Assembly: GCF_029433115.1 (NCBI RefSeq) | Contig: NZ_JARNTV010000009.1 | Span: 1 to 64,000 of the forward strand | From: Sphingomonas sp. AOB5 | GTDB taxonomy: Bacteria; Pseudomonadota; Alphaproteobacteria; Sphingomonadales; Sphingomonadaceae | Direction: 5' to 3' | Length of the DNA stretch: 64,000 nt | Part shown: positions 16,582 to 25,801 of the stretch, piece by piece | Layout of the letters: the number at the start of each line of letters is the position of its first letter | Position numbering within the stretch: position 1 is the stretch's first letter | Notes under the pieces: generated by a model | What the model saw: only the letters and a program-made list of their open reading frames with translations | Database searches by the model: none | What the model was told of the DNA's origin: nothing | Program-made: the position numbers and the translations under genes

Positions 16582-18254
16582 TTGCGGCACTCTCGACCGT
16601 GCGGCCGGGAAGCCGGGCGCGCGGGTGGGGATGGGCGGCGTTCGCCGGCCTGTCCCTGCTCGCCGCCCCGGCGGCGGGGCAGGACGTCCGGATCCAGCAG
16701 GGAGCGCTGCGGGGCGTCGCTGGGTCCGGCGTCACCGCGTATAAGGGCATACCCTATGCGCGACCGCCGGTCGGCGATCTTCGCTTCCGCCCACCGGCGG
16801 CGCCAGAGTCCTGGAAGGGCGTGCGCAACGCCCAGTCCTATGGCCGTGCCTGCCTGCAGCCGCCGCAATCGCCGACCGGACTCTATGCGGGCGGCATGGC
16901 CCTGCAGAGCGAGGATTGCCTGACGCTCAACGTCTGGGCTCCGGCTGGCGCGAAGAAGCTGCCGGTGATGGTGTGGATCCATGGCGGCGCCCTGGCGGGC
17001 GGGAGCAGTTCGGAACCGCTCTATGACGGCACCGGACTGGCACGGCAGGGCGCGATCATCGTTTCGATCAACTACCGGCTCGGTGTGCTCGGCTATCTGG
17101 CACACCCGGCACTGAGCGCGGAATCCGCGGACAGGATCTCGGGCAATTACGGTCTGCTCGATCAGATCGCGGCGTTGCGCTGGGTCCAGAACAATATCGC
17201 CGCGTTCGGGGGCGATCCGGCGCGAGTGACCATTGCGGGTGAATCCGCGGGCGCGCTCAGCGTCATCGCATTGCTCGCCAGCCCGAAGGCCAGGGGCCTG
17301 TTCTCCGGCGCGATCGCGCAGAGCGGCTATATGCCCTCCTATCGCGCACTGAACCGTGAGGCGCTCGGGCTGCCTTCGGCTGAGAGTGCCGGTGCGGCGT
17401 TGGTGAAGGCCGTCGGTGCGACCGACGCCAAGGCACTCCGCTGGGCCGATCCGGCGGCGCTGCTTGGCGCCGCCTATGCGACCGGCTGGGCGCCCGAACC
17501 GGTGATCGACGGGGTGCTGCTGGAAAACCAGCTCGCGGCTGTCTTCGCGCGCGGCGGGCAGGCAAAGGTACCGGTGCTGGCGGGATACAATGAGGGCGAG
17601 ATCCGCTCGCTGATGTTCCTCGCACCCAAGGCGCCTGCGACCCAGGCGGCGTATCAGGCCGATGTCCGCAGCCGGTTCGGCGATCAGGCGGATGCGTTTC
17701 TCGCCATTTATCCGGGTGCCGATCCCAAGGCGGACTCGATGGATTCGATCCGCGACGGACTTTACGGCTGGGCCGCGCAATATCTGGTGCTGCAACAGGC
17801 GATGGCCGGCCAGCCATCCTATCTCTATTATTTCAGGCACAGCACCCCGGCGCAGCGCGAGCGCGGGCTGGCCGCGTTCCATGCCAGCGAGATCCCCTAT
17901 ATCTTCGGGCAGGTCGGCCCCGGTGCCGCGCTTGGCCCCAACTGGCCCAAGCCGCCGAACAGCCCCGGAGAATCGGCGCTGTCGCAGGCGATGATGCGCT
18001 ACTGGATTTCCTTTGTGCGCGGCGAGGCGCCCAAGGCACCGGGTGAAGCGGATTGGCCGCGCTACACGCTGGACAGCCGCGCCTATCTCGACATTGCGGA
18101 GCGACCTTTGGCGTCGCGCGACCTCCATGCCGCGGCATTCCGCTGGGCAGACGGGCTGGTTGCGGGGCGCTGGTCGCAGGGTCGCGGCTGGCGATACGAT
18201 ATCGGCTTCTCCGCCTATCCGGCGGCCTCCGGCGAACAGGGGGCACGGCGTTGA
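16575..18254 (+). CDS. Type B carboxylesterase, exported
   Basis: A 559-residue carboxylesterase/lipase of the cholinesterase-like family. Features are YKGIPYARPPVGDLRF, SEDCLTLNVW, the oxyanion-hole HGGAL (about 136-140), INYRLGVLGY and the nucleophile G-E-S-A-G (Ser about 224). A hydrophobic N-terminal segment ending PAAGQ suggests export. The start is GTG at 16575 (or the adjacent GTG at 16578), overlapping the receptor stop, so translation is coupled. It probably cleaves an ester bond of the imported substrate. Confidence 0.9.
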   Translation: MVIAALSTVRPGSRARGWGWAAFAGLSLLAAPAAGQDVRIQQGALRGVAGSGVTAYKGIPYARPPVGDLRFRPPAAPESWKGVRNAQSYGRACLQPPQSPTGLYAGGMALQSEDCLTLNVWAPAGAKKLPVMVWIHGGALAGGSSSEPLYDGTGLARQGAIIVSINYRLGVLGYLAHPALSAESADRISGNYGLLDQIAALRWVQNNIAAFGGDPARVTIAGESAGALSVIALLASPKARGLFSGAIAQSGYMPSYRALNREALGLPSAESAGAALVKAVGATDAKALRWADPAALLGAAYATGWAPEPVIDGVLLENQLAAVFARGGQAKVPVLAGYNEGEIRSLMFLAPKAPATQAAYQADVRSRFGDQADAFLAIYPGADPKADSMDSIRDGLYGWAAQYLVLQQAMAGQPSYLYYFRHSTPAQRERGLAAFHASEIPYIFGQVGPGAALGPNWPKPPNSPGESALSQAMMRYWISFVRGEAPKAPGEADWPRYTLDSRAYLDIAERPLASRDLHAAAFRWADGLVAGRWSQGRGWRYDIGFSAYPAASGEQGARR

Positions 18255-19003
18255 CGCACTTGCTACAGACCGGCACGCTTCGGGCGATGAGCAGCGACAA
18301 AGCCAGCCCGAAGGACGCGCCCGCACCGCGTACCCGCGCCCGTAACCACAAGGCCCGCGTTCGCGAGGCATCGATCGAACGCATCCTCGATGCCGCCGAG
18401 CAGCTGTTCGCCGAGTTCGGCTATCACGGCGTCACGCTGAAGGATGTGGCGAACCGCGTTGGGGTCAGCTCCACGCTGATCCATTATCATTTCAGCGGGA
18501 AAGAAAGCATCTACGAGGCGATCTGGGCGCGCAAGGCACCGGCTTCGGCGCACAACCGGCTGGAGGCGATGCGCCTCTATGCCGAGCGGGCGGGCGACGA
18601 CATCACCGTCGAAGGTGCGCTGCATGCCTGGATCGATCCCGATCTGAACGTCCATCTGGAGGATCAGGAATATTGGGCGGCGATCGGCAAGATCAGCGCG
18701 CAGGCCAACAGCGCCGCGGGCTGGGGCGCCGAGAAGATGACCAAATATTACAACCCGGTCGTGCTGGCGCTGATCGAGCTGCTCAAAAAGGCGATGCCCG
18801 ATTGCGACGAGGCGACGATCTTCTGGGGCTATCATTTCCTGTCGGGGGCGATGACCCACAATATGGCGCGCACCGGCCGGCTCGACGAGCTGTCGCACGG
18901 CCTGTGTTCGTCCGACGATTTCGCATCGATCCGCAAGCATATGGCGACCTTCATGGCCGCCGGTTTCAAGGCGATCTGCCAGCCGGAGGCGGCAGGAAAA
19001 TAG
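18251..19003 (+). CDS. TetR-family transcriptional regulator (receptor 3 operon)
   Basis: A TetR protein of about 250 residues. The N-terminus is basic; the DNA-binding region reads RILDAAEQLFAEFGYHG, VTLKDVANRVGVSSTLIHYHF, with a helical C-terminal ligand domain. I favour TTG 18251, which overlaps the esterase stop and has AGGGGG 7 bases upstream; ATG 18287 is the alternative (238 aa) but lacks a clear ribosome site. Lying inside the operon, it probably gives feedback control through the symmetric sites at 14203-14236. Confidence 0.85.
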   Translation: MTHLLQTGTLRAMSSDKASPKDAPAPRTRARNHKARVREASIERILDAAEQLFAEFGYHGVTLKDVANRVGVSSTLIHYHFSGKESIYEAIWARKAPASAHNRLEAMRLYAERAGDDITVEGALHAWIDPDLNVHLEDQEYWAAIGKISAQANSAAGWGAEKMTKYYNPVVLALIELLKKAMPDCDEATIFWGYHFLSGAMTHNMARTGRLDELSHGLCSSDDFASIRKHMATFMAAGFKAICQPEAAGK

Positions 19004-19076
19004 CAAACCGCAAACTGGCGGTGGCATCGCCGTGCGTCAGCGCGGGCGATGTCCGGCGCCCAATGTTCGAGAGTGG

Positions 19077-20381
19077 ATGACGAGAATGGCCACCGATACG
19101 ACAGCGACGGCGCGAGATGGCGGGCGCGAGGGACGTTATGCCGGAATGGTCCTGGCGCTGCTGTGCCTGGTCTATGTGCTCAACTTCCTCGACCGCCAGC
19201 TGCTGTCGATCCTCGCCAAGCCGATTCAGGACGATATGGGCATCACCGATGGCCAGCTAGGCTTGCTCGGCGGTCTCTATTTCGCGCTATCCTATTGCAT
19301 CCTCGGCGTGCCGGTCGCGTGGCTGGCGGATCGCGGCAACCGCGTCCGCATCCTCTCGATCGCCTGCGCGCTGTGGAGCGCGGCGACGATCGCGTGCGGC
19401 ATGGCCAGCACCTATCCGCAGCTCGCCGTCGCCCGGATCAGCGTCGCGATCGGCGAGGCGGGCGGAGTGCCGCCTTCCTACTCGATCATCTCGGACTATT
19501 TCCCGCCCAGCCGGCGCGGCACCGCGCTTGGCCTTTTCAATCTCGGCCCGCCGCTGGGGCAGGCGCTCGGCGTGGCGTTCGGCGCGAAGATCGCCGCAGC
19601 CTATGACTGGCGGCTGGCCTTCATCCTGCTCGGCGCAGCGGGATTGATCGCGGCGATGGCGGTATGGGGCCTGATCCGCGAACCGAAGCGCGGCGGCACC
19701 GATGCCGTGGCCGCTACCCCCGTAGCCGAGGCGCCTGCGGAAGCGGCGACGAGCTTCTGGACCGCGCTGCGCAACTTCGCGGCGAACCCCGTTCTGATGC
19801 TGGTCGCGCTTGCTGCCGGGGCCACCCAGTTCGTCACCTATGCCACGATGGGCTTCACCACCCTGTTCCTGATGCGCGAAAAGGGCATGACGCTCGATCA
19901 GGTCGCGATCTGGTATGCACTGCTGCTCGCGATCTGCGTCAGCGCCGGCATCTTCCTGTCGGGCCGGCTGGTCGATCGCTTCGCCCAGCGCTCTCCGCAA
20001 ATCTATGGTTGGCTGCCCGGGGTCGCTTTGGCGGCAGCGGTGCCCTTCTTCATCGGCTTCGTCCATGCGCCTGTCTGGCCGGTCGCGCTTGCGTTCCTCG
20101 CGGTGCCGACCTTCCTCAACTATTTCTACCTGACCCCGGCAGTGACGCTGGTGCAGAACAGCGTGCCCGCGCGTCAGCGGACCCTTGCCGGGGCGGTGCT
20201 GCTGCTGATCATGAACCTGATCGGCCTTGGTCTCGGCCCCACCTGGCTCGGCGCGGTCAGCGACTGGTTCCGTCCGACCAATCCGGGCAACTCGCTCCAA
20301 CTCGCTTTCTACAGCCTGGTGCCCTTCTACCTGATCGCGATCGCCTTGCATTTCGCGCTCGCGCGGCGGCTCAAGCGATGA
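19077..20381 (+). CDS. MFS transporter (spinster/NarK-like, aromatic- or organic-acid-type)
   Basis: A 434-residue 12-TM major facilitator. Motifs: LNFLDRQLLSILAKPIQDDMGITDGQLG near the first helix (quoted only in part), WLADRGNRVRIL between helices 2 and 3, and YFPPSRRGTALG. This resembles the spinster-like MFS proteins common in sphingomonad catabolic loci. It probably moves the released product across the inner membrane. ATG 19077 is chosen (GAGAG close upstream); ATG 19086 is possible. The stop overlaps the ligase ATG. Confidence 0.87.
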   Translation: MTRMATDTTATARDGGREGRYAGMVLALLCLVYVLNFLDRQLLSILAKPIQDDMGITDGQLGLLGGLYFALSYCILGVPVAWLADRGNRVRILSIACALWSAATIACGMASTYPQLAVARISVAIGEAGGVPPSYSIISDYFPPSRRGTALGLFNLGPPLGQALGVAFGAKIAAAYDWRLAFILLGAAGLIAAMAVWGLIREPKRGGTDAVAATPVAEAPAEAATSFWTALRNFAANPVLMLVALAAGATQFVTYATMGFTTLFLMREKGMTLDQVAIWYALLLAICVSAGIFLSGRLVDRFAQRSPQIYGWLPGVALAAAVPFFIGFVHAPVWPVALAFLAVPTFLNYFYLTPAVTLVQNSVPARQRTLAGAVLLLIMNLIGLGLGPTWLGAVSDWFRPTNPGNSLQLAFYSLVPFYLIAIALHFALARRLKR

Positions 20382-21976
20382 CGGCGATCCCCTTGCACGG
20401 CTCGATGCAGCCCTATGCTCTGACGGTCGACCGGCTGATCGATCACGCCGCCAAATGGCATGGCGCGACGGAAGTGGTGACCGCGGGCAGCGGCGGATCA
20501 GCCACGCGGATCGGCTATGCTGCACTGCGCGAGCGCAGCAACCGGTTGTCGGGTGCGCTTCGTGCACTTGGCCTTGGCATGGGCGACAATCTGGGTGTGC
20601 TGGCGTGGAACAGCCAGCCGCATATGGAATGCTGGTATGCCGCGATGGGCGCGGGCATCGTCTGCCACACGCTCAACCCGCGTTTGTCGCACGAGCATCT
20701 GGCGGAGATGATCCGGCAGGCGGCCAATCCGGTGCTGGCGATCAGCCCCGATCTGGGGCCGCTGGCCGAACAGCTGGTCCCTCTCTGCCCCAGCATCGCG
20801 CATGTGATCGTGCTGGACGAACCCGGCACCGATTTCCCGTTGCCCGACTGCGGCGTCCGCTGCTGGCGTTATGGCGATCTGCTCGAACAGCTTGGCGAAC
20901 CCGTCGTCTGGGGTGATTTCGACGAGAACAGCCCGGCGGGCCTGTGCTTCACGTCGGGCACCACCGGCGCGCCGAAGGGCGTCACCTATACGCATCGGTC
21001 CAACTATCTCCACACCATCCATCAGCTTCAGGCCGATGTGATCGGGCTGACCGTGCAGGACACGGTGCTGGTCGCGGTACCGATGTTCCATGCCAATGGC
21101 TGGGGGCTGCCCTTTTCGGCACCGGTGGCGGGATCGCGCCTCGTGCTGCCAGGCCGCCATCAGGACGGCGCCAGCCTTGCCGCGCTGATCGAGGCCGAGC
21201 AGGTGACCGTTGCTGCGGGCGTGGCGACGGTGTGGCTCGGCCTTGCCGATCATCTCGACCAGACCGGCGGAGACGTGCCTTCGCTGGACCGCATCCTGCT
21301 TGGCGGATCGCCGGTGCCGCAGGCGCTGATGGACCGGCTCGAAGCCCGGCTTGGGGTCAAGGTGCAGACGAGCTGGGGGATGACCGAGCTGTCGCCGCTC
21401 GGCACCACAACTCCGCCCGGTGCCATCGAGCGCAGCGCCGCCAAATCTGGTCGCCCCCCACTCGGCGTCGATCTGCTGCTGACCGATGCGAATGGCGCGG
21501 CGCTGCCGGAGCAGCGCGGGCAGGAGGGGCGGCTGCGCGTCCGCGGCGCCAGTGTCGTCCATCGCTATTTCGGGCATGATGCTCCCGCCACCGACGCCGA
21601 GGGCTGGTTCGATACCGGTGATCTCGCGACGATCGACGATAGCGGACAGATCAGCATCACCGGCCGCGCGAAGGACCTGATCAAGTCCGGCGGCGAGTGG
21701 ATCAATCCGCAGGAGATCGAAGCGATCGTCGGCGAACTGCCCGAGGTCGCGCTGGCCGCGGTCGTCGGCCGCGCGCATCCCAAATGGGGCGAGCGCCCGA
21801 TCCTGGTGGTAGAGCCGTGCCGCGGCGCCGAGATCAGCGACGAGACGCTGCTGGAAACATTGCGGGCAAGGGTGGCAAGCTGGTGGCTGCCCGACGCGAT
21901 CATCCGCGTGGTGGCGATGCCGCTCGCGATGACCGGGAAGATCGACAAGAAGAGGCTGCGCATCGACCATGGCTGA
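20378..21976 (+). CDS. Acyl-CoA ligase (AMP-forming) 2
   Basis: A 532-residue ANL ligase with P-loop TSGTTGAPKGVTYTHR, PMFHANGWG, SWGMTELSPLG, FDTGDLATID, GRAKDLIKSGGEWINP and catalytic Lys in MTGKIDKKRLR. The GEWINPQEIE and MFHANGWG patterns resemble medium/long-chain fatty-acid or cinnamate-type ligases. It overlaps MFS upstream (ATGA) and GH1 downstream by 8 bases. It should activate the carboxylic acid released by the esterase or glycosidase. Confidence 0.9.
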   Translation: MTAIPLHGSMQPYALTVDRLIDHAAKWHGATEVVTAGSGGSATRIGYAALRERSNRLSGALRALGLGMGDNLGVLAWNSQPHMECWYAAMGAGIVCHTLNPRLSHEHLAEMIRQAANPVLAISPDLGPLAEQLVPLCPSIAHVIVLDEPGTDFPLPDCGVRCWRYGDLLEQLGEPVVWGDFDENSPAGLCFTSGTTGAPKGVTYTHRSNYLHTIHQLQADVIGLTVQDTVLVAVPMFHANGWGLPFSAPVAGSRLVLPGRHQDGASLAALIEAEQVTVAAGVATVWLGLADHLDQTGGDVPSLDRILLGGSPVPQALMDRLEARLGVKVQTSWGMTELSPLGTTTPPGAIERSAAKSGRPPLGVDLLLTDANGAALPEQRGQEGRLRVRGASVVHRYFGHDAPATDAEGWFDTGDLATIDDSGQISITGRAKDLIKSGGEWINPQEIEAIVGELPEVALAAVVGRAHPKWGERPILVVEPCRGAEISDETLLETLRARVASWWLPDAIIRVVAMPLAMTGKIDKKRLRIDHG

Positions 21977-23273
21977 AGGAACGACACGTCGCACCGTGCT
22001 GGCGGGGATCGCCGCGGCAACCGCAATCCGGCCGGTCATGGCCGCCCCGGCTGCGAAGATGCCCAAGGGGTTTCTGTGGGGCGCCGCCATCTCGGCGCAT
22101 CAGAGCGAGGGCGGCAACACCGCGTCCGACAGCTGGCTGCTCGAGAATTTGCCGGAGACGGTCTATAAGGAACCCTCGGGCGACGGCTGCGACAGCCTCA
22201 ACCGCTATGCGCAGGACTTCGCCATCGCCAAGGCGCTGGGACTCAACTGCTACCGCTTCGGCATCGAATGGGCGCGGATCGAGCCCGAGCCGGGCCGCTT
22301 CTCGCTGGCGGTGCTGGATCATTATCGCCGCGTGCTTGCCGCCTGCCGCGCGCATGGGCTGATGCCGATCGTCACCTATAGCCACTTCACCGTGCCGCGC
22401 TGGTTCGCGATGCGCGGCGGATGGGAGGCGGCGGACAGCGCCGATCTGTTCGCGCGTTTCTGCGAGACCGCTACCCGCGCGCTGGGCGACCAGATCGGCA
22501 TGGCCTCGCCTTTCAACGAAGCGAATATCCATCTGCTCGCGAAACTGTGGCGTGGCGCGGCCACCCCCGAATATCGCGCCAAACGCACGGCGATGATCGC
22601 GGCGGCGGCCAGGGCGACCAACTCGCCCGCCTTCTCCTCGATCCTGTTCGCCGATCCGGACCGGATCGACGCCCACCTGCTCGATGCGCAGGCCAAGGCC
22701 TATCAGGCGATCAAGGCCGGGCCGGGCGATTTCCCGGTCGGCGTCACGCTCACCACCCAGGCAGTCGAGCCGTTCGGCGAAGGCAGCGTCGCGGCGCGGA
22801 TCGAGGGCGAGCTCTATGGCAGCTGGTGGGACGCGGTGAACGCCAGCGATTTCGTCGGCGTCCAGACCTATACCCGCATGCGCGTCGACGCGAACGGGCT
22901 GATGCCGCCGCCGCAGGGCGCGGAGCTGACTGCGGCGGGGTACGAATATTATCCGCAGGCGCTCGGCCACACGATCCGGCTTGCCGCGCGCAAGACGAAC
23001 AAGCCGATCTACGTCACCGAAAGCGGGATCGGCACCGACGACGACAGCCGCCGCATCGCCTGGCTCGATGCCAGCATGGCCGAGCTGGAACGGTGCATGG
23101 CGGACGGCATCAAGGTCCACAGCTATATCTACTGGTCGCTGCTCGACAATTTCGAATGGACGCAGGGCTATGGCCAGCGCTTCGGCCTCGTCGATGTCGA
23201 TCGCACCAGCTTCGCGCGCAAGATGAAACCCAGCGCGCGGCATTTTGCCAGCCTGATCCGGGCGCGGCGATGA
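21969..23273 (+). CDS. Glycoside hydrolase family 1 beta-glycosidase, Tat-exported
   Basis: A 434-residue GH1 enzyme. A twin-arginine signal (TRRTVLAGIAAATAIRPVMA) precedes FLWGAAISAHQSEG. The acid/base Glu184 lies in NEAN (usually NEP) and the nucleophile Glu351 in YVTESGIG (usually TENG). GIEWARIEPEPGRF, SHFTVPRW and WSLLDNFEW are family signatures. It should hydrolyse a beta-glycoside in the periplasm. A glycosidase inside a ligase/dehydrogenase operon suggests that the natural substrate is glycosylated. The NEAN and ESGIG variants differ from classic beta-glucosidases. Confidence 0.9.
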   Translation: MAEGTTRRTVLAGIAAATAIRPVMAAPAAKMPKGFLWGAAISAHQSEGGNTASDSWLLENLPETVYKEPSGDGCDSLNRYAQDFAIAKALGLNCYRFGIEWARIEPEPGRFSLAVLDHYRRVLAACRAHGLMPIVTYSHFTVPRWFAMRGGWEAADSADLFARFCETATRALGDQIGMASPFNEANIHLLAKLWRGAATPEYRAKRTAMIAAAARATNSPAFSSILFADPDRIDAHLLDAQAKAYQAIKAGPGDFPVGVTLTTQAVEPFGEGSVAARIEGELYGSWWDAVNASDFVGVQTYTRMRVDANGLMPPPQGAELTAAGYEYYPQALGHTIRLAARKTNKPIYVTESGIGTDDDSRRIAWLDASMAELERCMADGIKVHSYIYWSLLDNFEWTQGYGQRFGLVDVDRTSFARKMKPSARHFASLIRARR

Positions 23274-24046
23274 TGCTGGCCGGACTCTTCGACCTTGGCG
23301 GACGCGTCGCCATCGTCACCGGCGGATCGCGCGGGTTGGGGCTGCAGATCGCGCAGGCGCTTGGCGAATATGGCGCGTCTCTGGCGCTGGTTGCCCGCAA
23401 GCAGGCCGATCTAGACGCGGCGGTGGAGCAGCTTGCGGCGTCCGGCTGCACTGCATCTGCCTTCGCAGCTGATCTCGGTGAACCCGATGCCGCCGCCGAT
23501 CTCACCACCCGCATCCTCGCGCATTTCGGGCGGATCGACATATTGGTGAACAATGCCGGTGCCGCCTGGGGCGCGCCTGCGGAGGATTTTCCGCTCGAGG
23601 GCTGGAGCAAGGTCATCGACCTGAATGTGACCGGCCTGTTCCTGCTGACCCAGACGGTCGCGCGTGAAGCCATGCTGCCACAGGGCAAGGGCAGCGTGAT
23701 CAACCTGGCTTCGATCGAGGGGCTGCTCGGCCATCATCCCGACCGGCTCGGCACCATCGCCTACAACACCGCCAAGGGCGCGGTGATCAACATGACCCGC
23801 GCGCTCGCCGCCGAATGGGGGCCGCGCGGCATTCGCGTCAATGCGATCGCGCCCGGCTTCTTCCCGTCGAAGATGACCGGCGCCACACTCGACGCGCACG
23901 GCGCCGAATTGCTCCGCCAGACGCCGCTCGGCAAGCTGGGCGGCGAAACCGACCTGATGGGGCCAGCATTGCTGTTGGCCTCCGATGCCGGTGGCCATAT
24001 CACCGGTCAGGTGCTGGTGGTCGACGGCGGCACCACGATCATCTGA
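23270..24046 (+). CDS. SDR-family oxidoreductase (FabG-like) 1
   Basis: A 258-residue classical SDR. The NAD(P) motif is TGGSRGLGLQIA, NNAG appears in LVNNAGAAWG, Ser in NLASIEG and the YxxxK pair in AYNTAKGA. The C-terminus has ITGQVLVVDGGTT. Its ATG overlaps the GH1 stop (two tandem ATGs at 23270 and 23273). It probably oxidises a hydroxyl, either on the released aglycone or a 3-hydroxyacyl-CoA. The exact substrate is not readable. Confidence 0.9.
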   Translation: MMLAGLFDLGGRVAIVTGGSRGLGLQIAQALGEYGASLALVARKQADLDAAVEQLAASGCTASAFAADLGEPDAAADLTTRILAHFGRIDILVNNAGAAWGAPAEDFPLEGWSKVIDLNVTGLFLLTQTVAREAMLPQGKGSVINLASIEGLLGHHPDRLGTIAYNTAKGAVINMTRALAAEWGPRGIRVNAIAPGFFPSKMTGATLDAHGAELLRQTPLGKLGGETDLMGPALLLASDAGGHITGQVLVVDGGTTII

Positions 24047-24055
24047 AGGCAAGAC

Positions 24056-25801
24056 ATGACCAGCCTGCTGCTCCATCGCCGCGACATGGACTTCCTCCTG
24101 CACGACTGGCTGGGGGCGGACGCCTTTGCCGATCGCCAGACGGTCGACGCGATCCTCGACCTGTCGGAGAAGCTCGCCGTCGAAGCCTTTCTGCCGCACT
24201 ACAAGCTGGCGGATGTCGAGGAGCCCCGGCTGGGCGCGGACGGGCAGGTCCATATCTGTCCGGCGATCGGCGAGGCGCTGGCCGAATATGCCCAGGTCGG
24301 GCTGTTCGCAGCCGGCTTCGACGAGGATCGCGGCGGGTTGGGCCTGCCCTATCTGGTTTGCGCCGCTTCGTTCGCGTGGTTCGCGGCTGCCAATGTCGCC
24401 ACCGCCGCCTATCCGATGCTGACGGTCGCCAATGCGCGGCTGATCACCACCTTCGGCACGGAGGCGCAGTTCGAGGCGTTCGCGCGGCCGCAGATCGAGG
24501 GGCGCTGGTTCGGCACGATGTGCCTCTCCGAGCCGCAGGCGGGTTCCAGCCTTGCCGATGTCCGCACCCGCGCCGTGGCCGATGGCGCCGACGCGCTCGG
24601 CAATCGCTATCGCCTGACCGGCAACAAGATGTGGATCTCCGGCGGCGATCAGGATGTCAGCGACAACATCGTCCATCTCGTGCTGGCCAAGATCCCCGAC
24701 GCGGACGGTGTGTTGCCGGAAGGGAGGGCCGGCATCTCGCTGTTCATCGTGCCGAAGCAGCTTCCCGATGGCGCGCGTAACGACGTGACCGTGGCGGGCC
24801 TCAATCACAAGATGGGCTATCGCGGCACTGCCAACTGCCTGCTCAATTTCGGCGAGGCCGGCGGGGCGACCGGCTGGATCGTCGGCGAACCCGGGCAGGG
24901 CCTGCGCCAGATGTTCCTGATGATGAACGAGGCGCGGATCGGCGTCGGCATCGGCGCGGCGGCGCTCGGTTACCGCAGCTATCTGCTGTCGGCCCGTTAT
25001 GCCCGCGAGCGGCTGCAGGGTCGCGCGGTGGGGACGCGTTCCGGACCGCCGGCCGCGATCATCGAGCATCCCGATGTTCGCGCGATGCTGCTGCAGCAAA
25101 AATCCTATGTGGAAGGTGCGCTGGCGCTGTGCCTCTATTGCGCACGCCTCGTCGATACCGCTGCGGGCAACAGCGACGACGAAGCCTTGCTGGGCCTGCT
25201 CACGCCCGTCGCCAAGACCTGGCCCTCCGAACATGGCCTCGCCGCCAACGACATCGCGATCCAGATCCATGGCGGCTATGGCTATACCCGCGACTTCGAT
25301 GTCGAGCAGTTGTGGCGCGACAATCGCCTGAACCCGATCCATGAGGGCACCACCGGTATTCAGGGCATCGACCTGGTCGGCCGCAAGATACTCAGCGACG
25401 GATCGGGATTGCCCGTCCTCGCGCTTCGCCTGTTGCAGACCTGCAAGGCGGCCGCCGCGATTCCTGAACTCGCCCACCATGGCGCCGCCCTGTCGGACGC
25501 TTGGCACCGCGTCACCGGGACGATCGACGCGCTGCGCGGCTGCGAAGCCGGTGCCGCGTTCGACAACGCCACCGCGTTCCTGCGCGCATTCGGCCATGTG
25601 GTCATGGCGTGGCTGTGGCTCGATCAGGCCGTGGCAGCGGCCGGGCTGGATCGCGCCGGGCCCGATTGCGATTTCGCCGACGGCAAGCTTCACGCCTGCC
25701 GCTTCTTCTTCGAATGCGAGTTGCCCAGGGCACTCACGCTCCTGACCTTCGTCGCCTCGCGAAGCAATGTGGCCTCCGGAGTGCCGGCGCGGATCTTCTG
25801 A
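24056..25801 (+). CDS. Acyl-CoA dehydrogenase, long form with C-terminal extension
   Basis: A 581-residue flavin acyl-CoA dehydrogenase, longer than the about 380-residue core. Motifs are MCLSEPQAGSSLAD (FAD/substrate binding), NKMWISGGDQD, HKMGYRG, IHGGYGYTRDFDVEQ, and a catalytic-Glu region NPIHEGTTGIQGIDLVGRK. The last 130 or so residues match the extra helical domain of the long acyl-CoA dehydrogenases. It ends the receptor 3 operon; its stop is immediately adjacent to the stop of the convergent MFS gene. Expected role: alpha,beta-desaturation of the acyl-CoA made by ligase 2. Confidence 0.9.
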   Translation: MTSLLLHRRDMDFLLHDWLGADAFADRQTVDAILDLSEKLAVEAFLPHYKLADVEEPRLGADGQVHICPAIGEALAEYAQVGLFAAGFDEDRGGLGLPYLVCAASFAWFAAANVATAAYPMLTVANARLITTFGTEAQFEAFARPQIEGRWFGTMCLSEPQAGSSLADVRTRAVADGADALGNRYRLTGNKMWISGGDQDVSDNIVHLVLAKIPDADGVLPEGRAGISLFIVPKQLPDGARNDVTVAGLNHKMGYRGTANCLLNFGEAGGATGWIVGEPGQGLRQMFLMMNEARIGVGIGAAALGYRSYLLSARYARERLQGRAVGTRSGPPAAIIEHPDVRAMLLQQKSYVEGALALCLYCARLVDTAAGNSDDEALLGLLTPVAKTWPSEHGLAANDIAIQIHGGYGYTRDFDVEQLWRDNRLNPIHEGTTGIQGIDLVGRKILSDGSGLPVLALRLLQTCKAAAAIPELAHHGAALSDAWHRVTGTIDALRGCEAGAAFDNATAFLRAFGHVVMAWLWLDQAVAAAGLDRAGPDCDFADGKLHACRFFFECELPRALTLLTFVASRSNVASGVPARIF

